NCBI GenBank assembly: GCA_017439185.1
Contig: JAFRTM010000027.1
Span: forward strand, 1 to 44,514
DNA length: 44,514 bases
Direction: 5' to 3'
DNA from: Bacteroidales bacterium
GTDB taxonomy: Bacteria; Bacteroidota; Bacteroidia; Bacteroidales; P3
A model generated the notes under the pieces. It was not told the DNA's origin. It did not search any database and saw nothing but the letters and a program-made list of their open reading frames with translations. Made by a program: the position numbers and the translations under genes. Positions 25,077-32,326 of the stretch are shown piece after piece; the stretch's first letter is position 1; every line of letters begins with the position of its first letter.

Positions 25077-25805
25077 ATGGCAGTAAATGATTCGTTGGTG
25101 CATTGGAGTGGGTCGGTGGGGCCGTTGATTGGATACACGGTGAGGGGAGTGAGATATTTCCGGAGTAAGCCTGCGAAGGTGAGGAACCCGCGGACGGAGG
25201 CTCAGACGGCACATAGGGAGAGGTTCGGCGTGGCGAGTTCGTTTGTGAGGAGTCTGGGAGGGGTGTACAAGATTGGGTATGAGTGGTACAGGGAAGAGAA
25301 ATGCCCGCGGGCGAGGATGATGGAGCAGGTGTATTGGGAGGCGATGGACGAGGAGGGAAGAGTAGACTGGAGGAAGGTTAAGGTGGCGAGGGGCAGCCTG
25401 AGGGTGTATGAGGGGAGCGGCGCGAGAGTGGAGGATGGATGGGTGAAGCTGAGATGGAGCAGGAGTGGGGGAGATATGGCCGACGAACTGACGTTGACAG
25501 TATATAACTGGAGCAGGGGAGTGGCGATGAGCAAGAAAGGATGCGCGAAGAGGGGAGACGGGAGGGTGAGCGTGGCGCTACCGGAGGGATGGGAAGAGGA
25601 GAAGGTGGTGGTGTGGGTTTTCTGGAGGAACGAGGGGAGGAGAGCGGTGAGCGACTCGGCGGTGGCGCTGACGATAGGTATGGAAGATTGTGAGAACGAG
25701 GATATTGAGGGCTGGGAGGAGTTGAGGAGAGAGATAACGCGAGGGTGGAAGATGAAGGCGAGCTGGAGAGGGAGGGGGAATTATAATGCCAGTGGTGGTA
25801 TTTAA
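25077..25805 (+). CDS. DUF6266-like protein
   Basis: The 242-residue product starts MAVNDSLVHWSGSVGPLIGYTVRGVRYFRSKPAKVRNPRTEAQ. The segment RSKPAKVRNPRTEAQTAHRERF (about 29-50) resembles the N-terminus of the Bacteroidetes DUF6266 family, often present in several copies per genome and of unknown function. The rest is beta-rich with many Arg and Trp; no signal peptide or membrane helix. The start has a canonical AGGAG at 25063-25067, unusual in this phylum. Base use is extreme: 25321-25380 has G 29 and C 4. The gene stands alone between the repeat-rich spacer and an AT-rich accessory pair. Confidence 0.65.
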   Translation: MAVNDSLVHWSGSVGPLIGYTVRGVRYFRSKPAKVRNPRTEAQTAHRERFGVASSFVRSLGGVYKIGYEWYREEKCPRARMMEQVYWEAMDEEGRVDWRKVKVARGSLRVYEGSGARVEDGWVKLRWSRSGGDMADELTLTVYNWSRGVAMSKKGCAKRGDGRVSVALPEGWEEEKVVVWVFWRNEGRRAVSDSAVALTIGMEDCENEDIEGWEELRREITRGWKMKASWRGRGNYNASGGI

Positions 25806-25865
25806 TGGGCAATTATATATTTTTTAATTATTAGAACTTAAAATTTTTGTATAAGTAATTTTTAT

Positions 25866-25873
25866 TATATTTG
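25866..25873 (+). promoter_or_regulatory. Candidate -7 box TATATTTG of the glycine-zipper gene pair
   Basis: TATATTTG lies 53 nt before the ATG at 25926. A TTG at 25847-25849 is only 16 nt upstream, shorter than usual. The spacer 25806-25925 is very AT-rich. Confidence 0.5.
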
Positions 25874-25925
25874 CAAAATATATTAGTATTATTATTTTAC
25901 TTAACATTAATAAAATCAATTTGTT

Positions 25926-26852
25926 ATGAAAAACAAAAAAATTAGATTATCTATTATTCTGATTGTTATTGCACTTGTGTTTTGTGTACTTTTAATTTGT
26001 TTGAAGCAGTGCAAAAAGGAGCCGTCGGAGAATGTTCCGTCAGATTTATATTCTGAGTGGATTAATGGCTTAAATTATGATGATATTGACAATATATCAA
26101 TGGACATAGCGAAGATTCATACGTTTGAGATATACGCTTTGTTGTCTGATACGGTGTTAGCAAATATGGAGGATGGCATGGATGAGGTTAAATATGTTTA
26201 TGATCGGGTAATGGAAGATTATAAGAATCTGGATTTGCAATATATAAGCAAATATTTTGGTGCAAATGTAGATGATAGTATAAGGGAAAAAATGATTTTG
26301 GAATTGAATAAAGAAGTGATAGAGGGAGGTCATAGTGAAAATGTTACGGTAAATAGTTTTATGGAACAGATAGATTCGGCTATTGTAAAGTGTTTTATGG
26401 AGAGTGATACATATGAAGAATTTTGTAAAAGGGTTGATACAGAAACATCAGCAATAGTTAGAAAAATAGAAGATAAAAAAGATTATTTTGCCGTAAGAGT
26501 ATGTGCAGATATAGCTAAAAGTTCATTTGATGTCTGGACTGACTATTTTTATGGAAACAACGGAGCAAAAGAGAAAGAAAATGCATGGCAGAAACTAAAA
26601 GCAATGGGAGAAAAGATAGTGGAGAAAGGGAAGGAGTTGGATCCATATATAAAAGCTGATTGGGAAGGAGCAAAAGATGGAGCGACAATAGGAGGGATAG
26701 TTGCTGCGGCAGAAACAATAGCAACAGATGGAGCAGGGGCGAGAGTTGGAGGTTATATAGTAATAGGAGGAGCAGCAGTAGGAGCTGTTGCAGGTTCAGT
26801 CCATTATAATAATTCACAAAATAATAACAACAATAATGGTGGAGGACGGTAA
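25926..26852 (+). CDS. Membrane-anchored hypothetical protein with C-terminal glycine-zipper segment
   Basis: Not assignable to a family. The 308-residue product has an N-terminal signal anchor (SIILIVIALVFCVLLICL, about 9-26), then an acidic helical region (about 35-235). A Gly/Ala-rich hydrophobic stretch follows (about 247-290: GATIGGIVAAAE, GARVGGYIVIGGAAVGAVAG) with G-x3-G spacing of the glycine-zipper kind. It ends in an Asn/Gly-rich tail (QNNNNNNGGGR). Glycine zippers occur in pore-forming or membrane-inserting segments. The gene is much more AT-rich than its neighbours, suggesting transfer. The next gene begins 3 bp after its stop and encodes a polytopic membrane protein, so the two probably act together. 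Confidence 0.75.
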   Translation: MKNKKIRLSIILIVIALVFCVLLICLKQCKKEPSENVPSDLYSEWINGLNYDDIDNISMDIAKIHTFEIYALLSDTVLANMEDGMDEVKYVYDRVMEDYKNLDLQYISKYFGANVDDSIREKMILELNKEVIEGGHSENVTVNSFMEQIDSAIVKCFMESDTYEEFCKRVDTETSAIVRKIEDKKDYFAVRVCADIAKSSFDVWTDYFYGNNGAKEKENAWQKLKAMGEKIVEKGKELDPYIKADWEGAKDGATIGGIVAAAETIATDGAGARVGGYIVIGGAAVGAVAGSVHYNNSQNNNNNNGGGR

Positions 26853-26855
26853 TTA

Positions 26856-27269
26856 ATGAAGAAGTTTGTTTATAGGCATACGGGGTTGATTGGCCTTATT
26901 ATTCTGTTTGTGGTGTGGGGATTGGAGTTTACGATTGGTTGGCTGATAGGAGGTGATAGTTTGGTAAGAAATGTATGGTTCTTACTGGCTGCGGTGTTTG
27001 TTGGTGCAGCTGTAGTGAGTTTGTTTCAAATAAAAATAAGGAAAAAGGCGAAAGAGGAGGGTGTGGAGATTGAAAAAGGTATGATGAGATGGGTGAACGG
27101 ACATCTGTTTCTTTCGTATGTGATAGCGCATGTGTTCTGTTTTGGTGTTTGTTTTTTGGTGAACTGGCTGTTGATGAGAGACTGGGATTTTATGATGGAG
27201 GCGCTGTTTTCGTCGTGGATGGCGGCAGGAACTGTATTAGGCTTGGCAAATTCCTGGCGGAAGAAGTGA
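26856..27269 (+). CDS. Four-helix membrane protein paired with the glycine-zipper protein
   Basis: The 137-residue product has four predicted membrane helices (about 10-30, 38-58, 88-110 and 114-132) and a short basic cytoplasmic loop (KIRKKAKEEGVEIEKG). No family was recognised. The start is 3 bp after the preceding stop, so the genes are co-transcribed. Size and topology would suit an immunity or accessory protein for its neighbour, but nothing in the sequence proves that. Confidence 0.7.
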   Translation: MKKFVYRHTGLIGLIILFVVWGLEFTIGWLIGGDSLVRNVWFLLAAVFVGAAVVSLFQIKIRKKAKEEGVEIEKGMMRWVNGHLFLSYVIAHVFCFGVCFLVNWLLMRDWDFMMEALFSSWMAAGTVLGLANSWRKK

Positions 27270-27315
27270 GAGAGGCTGTGAGATATTGAGTTGAGAAAAA
27301 AGTTGGGAAGAAAAG

Positions 27316-27345
27316 TTGTGGAGAGAAATAAAATGTGTATCTTTG
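27316..27345 (+). promoter_or_regulatory. Promoter TTG-N19-TATCTTTG of nadA
   Basis: TTG at 27316-27318 and TATCTTTG at 27338-27345, spaced 19 nt, with the nadA ATG 46 nt downstream. Confidence 0.7.
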
Positions 27346-27391
27346 CATTTTATTTAGATATGTAATATTCATAATATAAAAAAGCGAAGAT

Positions 27392-28342
27392 ATGGACAAG
27401 AAAGAACTGCAGAGAGAGATAGAGGAGCTGAAGAGAGAGAAAGACGCGGTGATATTGGGACACTACTACCAGAGAGAGGAGATACAGGAGGTGAGCGACT
27501 ATGTTGGGGACAGCCTGGCGCTGTCGCAGGAGGCGCAGCGGTGCGAGAAGAGCGTGATAGTGTTCTGCGGCGTGCATTTCATGGCGGAGACGGCGAAGAT
27601 ACTGAACCCGAAGCGTAAGGTGCTGCTGCCCGACATGGAGGCGAGCTGCTCGCTGGCGGAGAGTTGCAAGGCCGAGGACCTGAGGAAGCTGAAGGGCGAG
27701 CATCCCGGGGCGATGGTGGTGAGCTATGTGAACTGCACGGCCGAGGTGAAGGCGGAGAGCGACCTGATATGCACGAGCGGAAACGCAGAGAAGCTGATAA
27801 GAGCGCTGCCGGAGGATCAGGAGATAATATTCGCGCCCGACAAGAACCTGGGCGGCTACATAAATGGAGTGACGGGGAGGAAGATGCTGCTGTGGGACGG
27901 AGTGTGCACGGTGCATGACGCGCTGGTGGCGGAGAACGTACTGAAGATGAAGATGGACAACAGGGACGCGAAGGTGATAGCCCATCCCGAGTGCAACCGG
28001 GCGGTGCTGGAGGTGAGCGACTTTGTGGGAAGCACGAAGGCGATGCTGAAATATATAGGAGAGAGCGGGGAGAAGAGATTTATAGTGGCTACGGAGAGGG
28101 GGATGCTGTATGAGATGAAGAGGATGTATCCCGACAGAGAGTTTCTGGAGGTGGGGAGCGGCAAGGACGGCTGCGCATGTACCGACTGCGCGTATATGAA
28201 GCTGAACACGCTGGAGAAGTTGAGAGACTGCCTGAGAGACGGGAAACCCGAGATAGTGATGGACGAGAAGATGATAGAGGCGGCGCGGAAGCCGATAGAG
28301 CGGATGCTGAAGATGTCACGAGAGTTGGGAATAATAAAATAG
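27392..28342 (+). CDS. nadA: Quinolinate synthase
   Basis: NadA condenses iminoaspartate with dihydroxyacetone phosphate to give quinolinate in NAD synthesis, using a 4Fe-4S cluster. The 316-residue protein shows AVILGHYYQREEIQEVSDYVGDS, VFCGVHFMAETAKIL, LPDMEASCSLAESC, VVSYVNCTAEVKA, FAPDKNLGGYI, HPECNRAVLEVSDFVGSTKAM, and the C-terminal cluster motif GCACTDCAYMKLNTLE. All expected Cys ligands appear present. No nadB or nadC is in the window. The prolyl-tRNA deacylase gene follows after 6 bp. Confidence 0.97.
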   Translation: MDKKELQREIEELKREKDAVILGHYYQREEIQEVSDYVGDSLALSQEAQRCEKSVIVFCGVHFMAETAKILNPKRKVLLPDMEASCSLAESCKAEDLRKLKGEHPGAMVVSYVNCTAEVKAESDLICTSGNAEKLIRALPEDQEIIFAPDKNLGGYINGVTGRKMLLWDGVCTVHDALVAENVLKMKMDNRDAKVIAHPECNRAVLEVSDFVGSTKAMLKYIGESGEKRFIVATERGMLYEMKRMYPDREFLEVGSGKDGCACTDCAYMKLNTLEKLRDCLRDGKPEIVMDEKMIEAARKPIERMLKMSRELGIIK

Positions 28343-28348
28343 AGAGCG

Positions 28349-28864
28349 ATGATAGGGCAGGAAAAGGTTTACGAGCGGCTGAGAGAGTTGGGGATAGAAT
28401 ATGAGTATTACGAGCACCCCGAGGCGCCGACGATAGAGATAGCGCAGCAGTTCTACAGGGGCGAGGGGACCACGCTGTGCAAGAACCTTTTCTTCAGGAA
28501 CCACAAAGGGAATAGGCATTACCTGGTGATCATGGACGCGAGAGGGGAGATGGACATACACAAGATGGAGAAGAGCCTGAGGCAGGGGAAGTTGAGCTTC
28601 GCGTCGGAGGAGCGGATGATGAAATGGATAGGGGTGAGGCCCGGGAGCGTGTCGCTGTTCGGGCTGGTGAACGACAGCGAGAAGGGGGTAAAACTGTTTG
28701 TAGATAAGAATTTGCTGGAGGTGGAGAAGGTGAGTTTTCATCCGAACGACAACCGGGCGTCGCTGGTGATAAGCCGGGAGGGGATGCTGAAATTCATAGA
28801 GGCGAGCGGGAACGAGTGGGAGGCGGTGGAGTTGTATGAGCCCAACGATGTGGTTGATAAGTAG
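28349..28864 (+). CDS. Prolyl-tRNA deacylase (YbaK/ProXp-like)
   Basis: This trans-editing factor hydrolyses mischarged aminoacyl-tRNA(Pro). The 171-residue single-domain protein has YYEHPEAPTIEIA, GTTLCKNLFFRNHKGNRHYLVIMDA (with the conserved KNLF lysine), LSFASEERMMKWIGVRPGSVSLFGLVND and the HPNDNRASLVIS strand. This is the PrdX/ProXp-ala branch of YbaK/EbsC proteins. It lies 6 bp after nadA and is probably in its operon. A parS site follows its stop by 33 bp. Confidence 0.9.
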   Translation: MIGQEKVYERLRELGIEYEYYEHPEAPTIEIAQQFYRGEGTTLCKNLFFRNHKGNRHYLVIMDARGEMDIHKMEKSLRQGKLSFASEERMMKWIGVRPGSVSLFGLVNDSEKGVKLFVDKNLLEVEKVSFHPNDNRASLVISREGMLKFIEASGNEWEAVELYEPNDVVDK

Positions 28865-28896
28865 TTAAGTGTTGTTAATAACCCCAAAAAGGTAAT

Positions 28897-28912
28897 TGTT
28901 TCACGTGAAACA
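28897..28912. promoter_or_regulatory. parS site, perfect consensus (TGTTTCACGTGAAACA)
   Basis: Exact 16-bp match to the parS consensus, in the 89-bp gap between the prolyl-tRNA deacylase and the pseudouridine synthase. It is flanked by two copies of GTTAATAAC (28874-28882 and 28925-28933), each about 25 bp from the centre. Confidence 0.92.
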
Positions 28913-28953
28913 TTGAAGGAGGCGGTTAATAACGATAAAAAGTAAGGAAAAAG

Positions 28954-29814
28954 ATGGAATGGAAAGTTGAAAAGAAGGCCGAGTTGTTGGAGTTTTTGAT
29001 GGAGAAGATGGAGGGGAGCAGCCGTACGAAGATGAAGGAGACGTTGGCGAGGAATGTGATGGTAGATGGGCGGAAAGTGACGCAATATAACTTCCCGCTG
29101 ATGGAGGGAATGACCGTGACGGTGGGGAAGGCCGATTTCAAGAAGCGGTGGACGCCGAGAGACGTAGATATAGTGTATGAAGACCAGTGGCTGCTGGTGG
29201 TGAACAAGAGAGAGGGGCTGGTGTCGTACAGCAGGAAAGCGGGCGACGTGACGATGATAAGCGAGGTGAACGGCTACCTGGAGGCTACGAGGCAGAAATG
29301 CCATGCCCATGTGGTGCACCGGCTGGACAGAGACACGTCGGGGCTGATGGTGGTGGCGAAGAGCAAAGAGGTGGCGAGGAAATTCGAGGAGAACTGGAAA
29401 GAGAGGGTTTATGACAGGAAATATGTGGCGGTGGTGTGGGGGAAGCTGGAGGTGAAAGAGGGGGTGATCAGGAGCTGGCTGACCGACGGAGAATACTGTG
29501 TGCTGTCGTCGTGGGAGGACAATGGGGGAAAAGAAGCAGTGACGAGGTACAGAGTGGTGAAAGAGTCGCGGCGTTACACGATGGTGGACCTGAAGCTCGA
29601 CACAGGGAGGCGGAACCAGATAAGGGTGCACGCAAGAGAGATAGGGCATCCGGTGGTGAAAGACCCGATGTACGGATATAAAGACGACATATCGCCGATA
29701 AACAGGCTGGCGCTGCACGCCTACCGGTTGTGTTTTTTTCATCCCGTGACGGGGAAGAAGATGGAATACGAGACCGAAGTGCCGAAGAGTTTCGAGAAGC
29801 TGATGGAGATATAA
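28954..29814 (+). CDS. RluA-family RNA pseudouridine synthase
   Basis: The 286-residue protein has an N-terminal S4-like RNA-binding region (about 1-55, SRTKMKETLARNVMVDGRKVT) and the RluA catalytic motif HRLDRDTSGLMVVAKS (about 122-137, catalytic Asp). RKYVAVVWG, GRRNQIRVHAREIGHPVVKDPMYG and LALHAYRL follow. It isomerises uridine in rRNA or tRNA; the target position cannot be told from sequence. The upstream spacer holds the parS site. The next gene starts 17 bp after its stop. Confidence 0.95.
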   Translation: MEWKVEKKAELLEFLMEKMEGSSRTKMKETLARNVMVDGRKVTQYNFPLMEGMTVTVGKADFKKRWTPRDVDIVYEDQWLLVVNKREGLVSYSRKAGDVTMISEVNGYLEATRQKCHAHVVHRLDRDTSGLMVVAKSKEVARKFEENWKERVYDRKYVAVVWGKLEVKEGVIRSWLTDGEYCVLSSWEDNGGKEAVTRYRVVKESRRYTMVDLKLDTGRRNQIRVHAREIGHPVVKDPMYGYKDDISPINRLALHAYRLCFFHPVTGKKMEYETEVPKSFEKLMEI

Positions 29815-29830
29815 TCTATAATATAAAGGT

Positions 29831-30418
29831 ATGAAAAAAGTAGTATTTTTGCTGATGGTGGTGTGCGGCCTTATGGCCTGTGCGCAGAAGGTGCCGAACA
29901 TGGTGAAGATAGAGGAGGACACGTATATGGACGACGCGGAGGTGAGCATAGAGTGGTGGATAGAATATGACGAAGACGTGGCGAAGAGGAGTGGTGCGGA
30001 CTCGCCCGAGCGGCTGGCGGTGGCGCCCGACGACAAGGTGTTCCGCTCGCTGTACGGCAAGAGCTATGAGTCGATAAAGAAAGACGACGAGCTGAAGAAC
30101 CGGTATGGCAGGTGTCCGATAGTGGGGTTGAGCCGGGAGCAGATAGCGAAATATTGCAAGTGGAGAACAGAGAAGTGCTCGCAGATGGAGGGATACCAGC
30201 CCCATGGGCATGTGCTGGAGTTCGGGTTGCCCGACAAAGACGACTATGATGCCGGCACGCGCAAGGCGAAATACACGGAGAACGATGCCGGGACGCCGAC
30301 GCCGCAGAAGCGAGGAGGGAAGATCTACGGGCTGTATGATAACGTGGCGGAGATATACCAAGGAGTGACGCCGCCGCATCCGTATGGCTTCCGATGTGTG
30401 GCGAGAGAGGTGGAATGA
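29831..30418 (+). CDS. Short lipoprotein with FGE-sulfatase-like (GldK/GldJ-related) domain
   Basis: The 195-residue product has a lipoprotein-type signal (FLLMVVCGLMAC, Cys 17). Its FGE/SUMF1-like features are NMVKIEEDTYMDD near the start, PIVGLSREQIAKYCKWRTEKC, and the terminal GLYDNVAEIYQGVTPPHPYGFRCVARE. This is the fold of formylglycine-generating enzymes and of the gliding/type IX lipoproteins GldJ and GldK. It is shorter than those by roughly half, and the catalytic Cys pair of true FGE is not evident, so a structural or binding role is more likely. Probably transferred to the outer membrane. Confidence 0.7.
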   Translation: MKKVVFLLMVVCGLMACAQKVPNMVKIEEDTYMDDAEVSIEWWIEYDEDVAKRSGADSPERLAVAPDDKVFRSLYGKSYESIKKDDELKNRYGRCPIVGLSREQIAKYCKWRTEKCSQMEGYQPHGHVLEFGLPDKDDYDAGTRKAKYTENDAGTPTPQKRGGKIYGLYDNVAEIYQGVTPPHPYGFRCVAREVE

Positions 30419-30426
30419 GAGAATTT

Positions 30427-30475
30427 GAGTTTTAAGTTAGGAGTTCTAAGTTCTAAGTGGTGAGTTATGAGTTGT
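30427..30475 (+). repeat. Array with 7-bp period (RAGTTNT-type units)
   Basis: Seven heptamers, for example GAGTTTT, AAGTTAG, GAGTTCT, AAGTTCT, GAGTTAT, GAGTTGT, in the spacer 30419-30548. No conserved element follows it, unlike the arrays at 6689 and 24856. Confidence 0.8.
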
Positions 30476-30548
30476 GAAATGATGCGGCGGGAGGGCGGTA
30501 CAATAAATGTTGGATTTTGGCGTTAATAAGAGAAGAAAGGAAAGAGAT

Positions 30549-31679
30549 ATGAAAAAGATGCTATTATGGATGGCGGTGATGCTGCCGCTGGTGGTGCTGG
30601 GGCAAGAAGAGGGGAGTTTGCGGATAGTGTTCTGTGGCGACCTTATGGGGCACGGCGGGCAGATAAAGGCCGCTGCGGTGGAAGGTGGAGGATATGACTA
30701 TTCGCCCTGTTTCAAATTCATAGAAGGTTATTGGAAAGGTGCCGACCTGACGGTGGCCAACTTCGAGTTGACGCTGGCTGGTCCTCCCTATAGAGGTTAT
30801 CCCCAGTTCAGCTCGCCCGACCAGGTGCTGATAGATGCGCACAAGGCCGGGATAGGGCTTTTCACGACGGTGAACAACCACTGCATGGACAGTGGGAAGA
30901 AAGGCTTTCTGCGGACCCTTGACGTGTTCGACTCGTTGGGGATACCCCATCTGGGAACCTACAGAAACGATATGGAGCGGCTGGAGAAGCACCCGCTGCT
31001 GATGGAGAAGAACGGAATACGGCTGGCGTTTGTGACCTACACCTACGGCACCAACGGGCTGCCGGTGGTGGAGCCGCTGGTGGCCAACCTTATAGACACC
31101 CTGCAGATGGCGTCGGACATAGGCGAGGCGAGGAGACAGGGGGCGGAATATGTGATAGCGATGGTGCACTGGGGCATAGAATACCAGACCAAGGCCAACA
31201 AAGAGCAGGAGACGCTGGCGAAATACCTGCTGGAGAAAGGGGCCGACATAGTGATAGGCGGGCATCCCCATGTGGTGCAGAACGCGACGATGGATGCTAG
31301 ACCCGAGAACAAGAAGGAGCCCGAGATAGTGGTCTATTCGATGGGCAACCTCGTGTCGAACCAGAGAGACGTGAACACCGACGGCGGCATCATGATAGAA
31401 CTGCAGCTGAAGAAAGACGAGAAAGGGAAGATAGAGCAAGACTGCTGGTATATGCCCTATTGGGTCTATAGAGGAGAGTATGACGGGCTGTACCAGTATT
31501 ATATCCTGCCGTCGTATGACGCGACGAAGAACCCCGAGAAATACCAGCTGGAGGCCAAAGACCTGAAAGCGCTGACCGTGTTTGACGAAAACACCTACCT
31601 GAGGCTGAAAGGGCAGCTGAAAGAATGTTCGTACAGAAAAGGAGAGGGTGACACAATAAAATATGAACTTACACGTTAA
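30549..31679 (+). CDS. CapA family (poly-gamma-glutamate biosynthesis-type) protein
   Basis: The 376-residue protein has an N-terminal signal peptide (MKKMLLWMAVMLPLVVLGQ). The CapA metallophosphatase-like fold shows as RIVFCGDLMGHGGQ, LTVANFELTLAGP, TTVNNHCMDSGKKGF, VTYTYGTNG, VIAMVHWGIEYQ, and GADIVIGGHPHVVQ with YSMGNLVSNQ. CapA proteins act in poly-gamma-glutamate export in Bacillus; in Bacteroidetes single copies are common and their role is unclear. No capB or capC is nearby. ATG at 30549 is used because the signal peptide begins there. Confidence 0.92.
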   Translation: MKKMLLWMAVMLPLVVLGQEEGSLRIVFCGDLMGHGGQIKAAAVEGGGYDYSPCFKFIEGYWKGADLTVANFELTLAGPPYRGYPQFSSPDQVLIDAHKAGIGLFTTVNNHCMDSGKKGFLRTLDVFDSLGIPHLGTYRNDMERLEKHPLLMEKNGIRLAFVTYTYGTNGLPVVEPLVANLIDTLQMASDIGEARRQGAEYVIAMVHWGIEYQTKANKEQETLAKYLLEKGADIVIGGHPHVVQNATMDARPENKKEPEIVVYSMGNLVSNQRDVNTDGGIMIELQLKKDEKGKIEQDCWYMPYWVYRGEYDGLYQYYILPSYDATKNPEKYQLEAKDLKALTVFDENTYLRLKGQLKECSYRKGEGDTIKYELTR

Positions 31680-31709
31680 TATAGTTTGTTAAATGATAAA
31701 AAGAGAATT

Positions 31710-32267
31710 ATGGAACTCAACAACATTTTAGTAATTGCGGGAAAACCCGACTTGAGCGAAATCGTATCGCAGACCAAAAATGGAGCAATAGTAAAGAACC
31801 TGGTGACCGGCCAGAAATATCCGGTATTCCGTAATGACAGGATCAGCTCATTGGGAGAGATCAGGATATATACCAACAGCGGCGAGGAGCCGTTGGACAA
31901 GGTGATGGGAGCCATATACGAGAAAGAGGGCGGCAAGGCGCTCGGCTTCGATCCCAAGAAGGTGGAGAACAAGGTGCTGTTCGACTATTTCGGAGAGGCC
32001 CTGCCCGAGTATGACAAAGAGAGAGTCCATGCCAGCGACGTGAAGAAAGTGTTGTCGTGGTACAACGTGCTTCTGGGAGCCGGCAAGCTGGAGCCCGAAG
32101 AGGAGAAGAAAGAAGAGACCGAGAAGAAGGAAGAGGTAGAGGTGAAGGAAGAGAAGAAGCCGGCAGCCAAGAAGGCAGCAGCGCCCAAGAAAGCTGCCGC
32201 CCCCAAAGCCACGGCAAAGCCCAAGACAACCACCAAGAAGACCACCACGGCCAAGAAGACCGTGTAA
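31710..32267 (+). CDS. DUF5606 protein with histone H1-like Lys/Ala-rich tail
   Basis: The 185-residue protein has a compact N-terminal domain (about 1-128: [52 protein letters not shown]) typical of the Bacteroidetes DUF5606 family. Glu/Lys repeats follow (about 130-148), then a Lys/Ala/Pro/Thr tail ([25 protein letters not shown]) resembling histone H1 C-termini. That tail would bind DNA or RNA non-specifically; the function is unknown. The gene lies 59 bp before metG, possibly in one transcript. ATG at 31710 is chosen because the conserved domain begins there. Confidence 0.85.
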   Translation: MELNNILVIAGKPDLSEIVSQTKNGAIVKNLVTGQKYPVFRNDRISSLGEIRIYTNSGEEPLDKVMGAIYEKEGGKALGFDPKKVENKVLFDYFGEALPEYDKERVHASDVKKVLSWYNVLLGAGKLEPEEEKKEETEKKEEVEVKEEKKPAAKKAAAPKKAAAPKATAKPKTTTKKTTTAKKTV

Positions 32268-32326
32268 GACCTGCGAGGCGGCAGCCAGAGCGAGGAGAAC
32301 AGAAGACACATAAAGAAGCGAGAACC

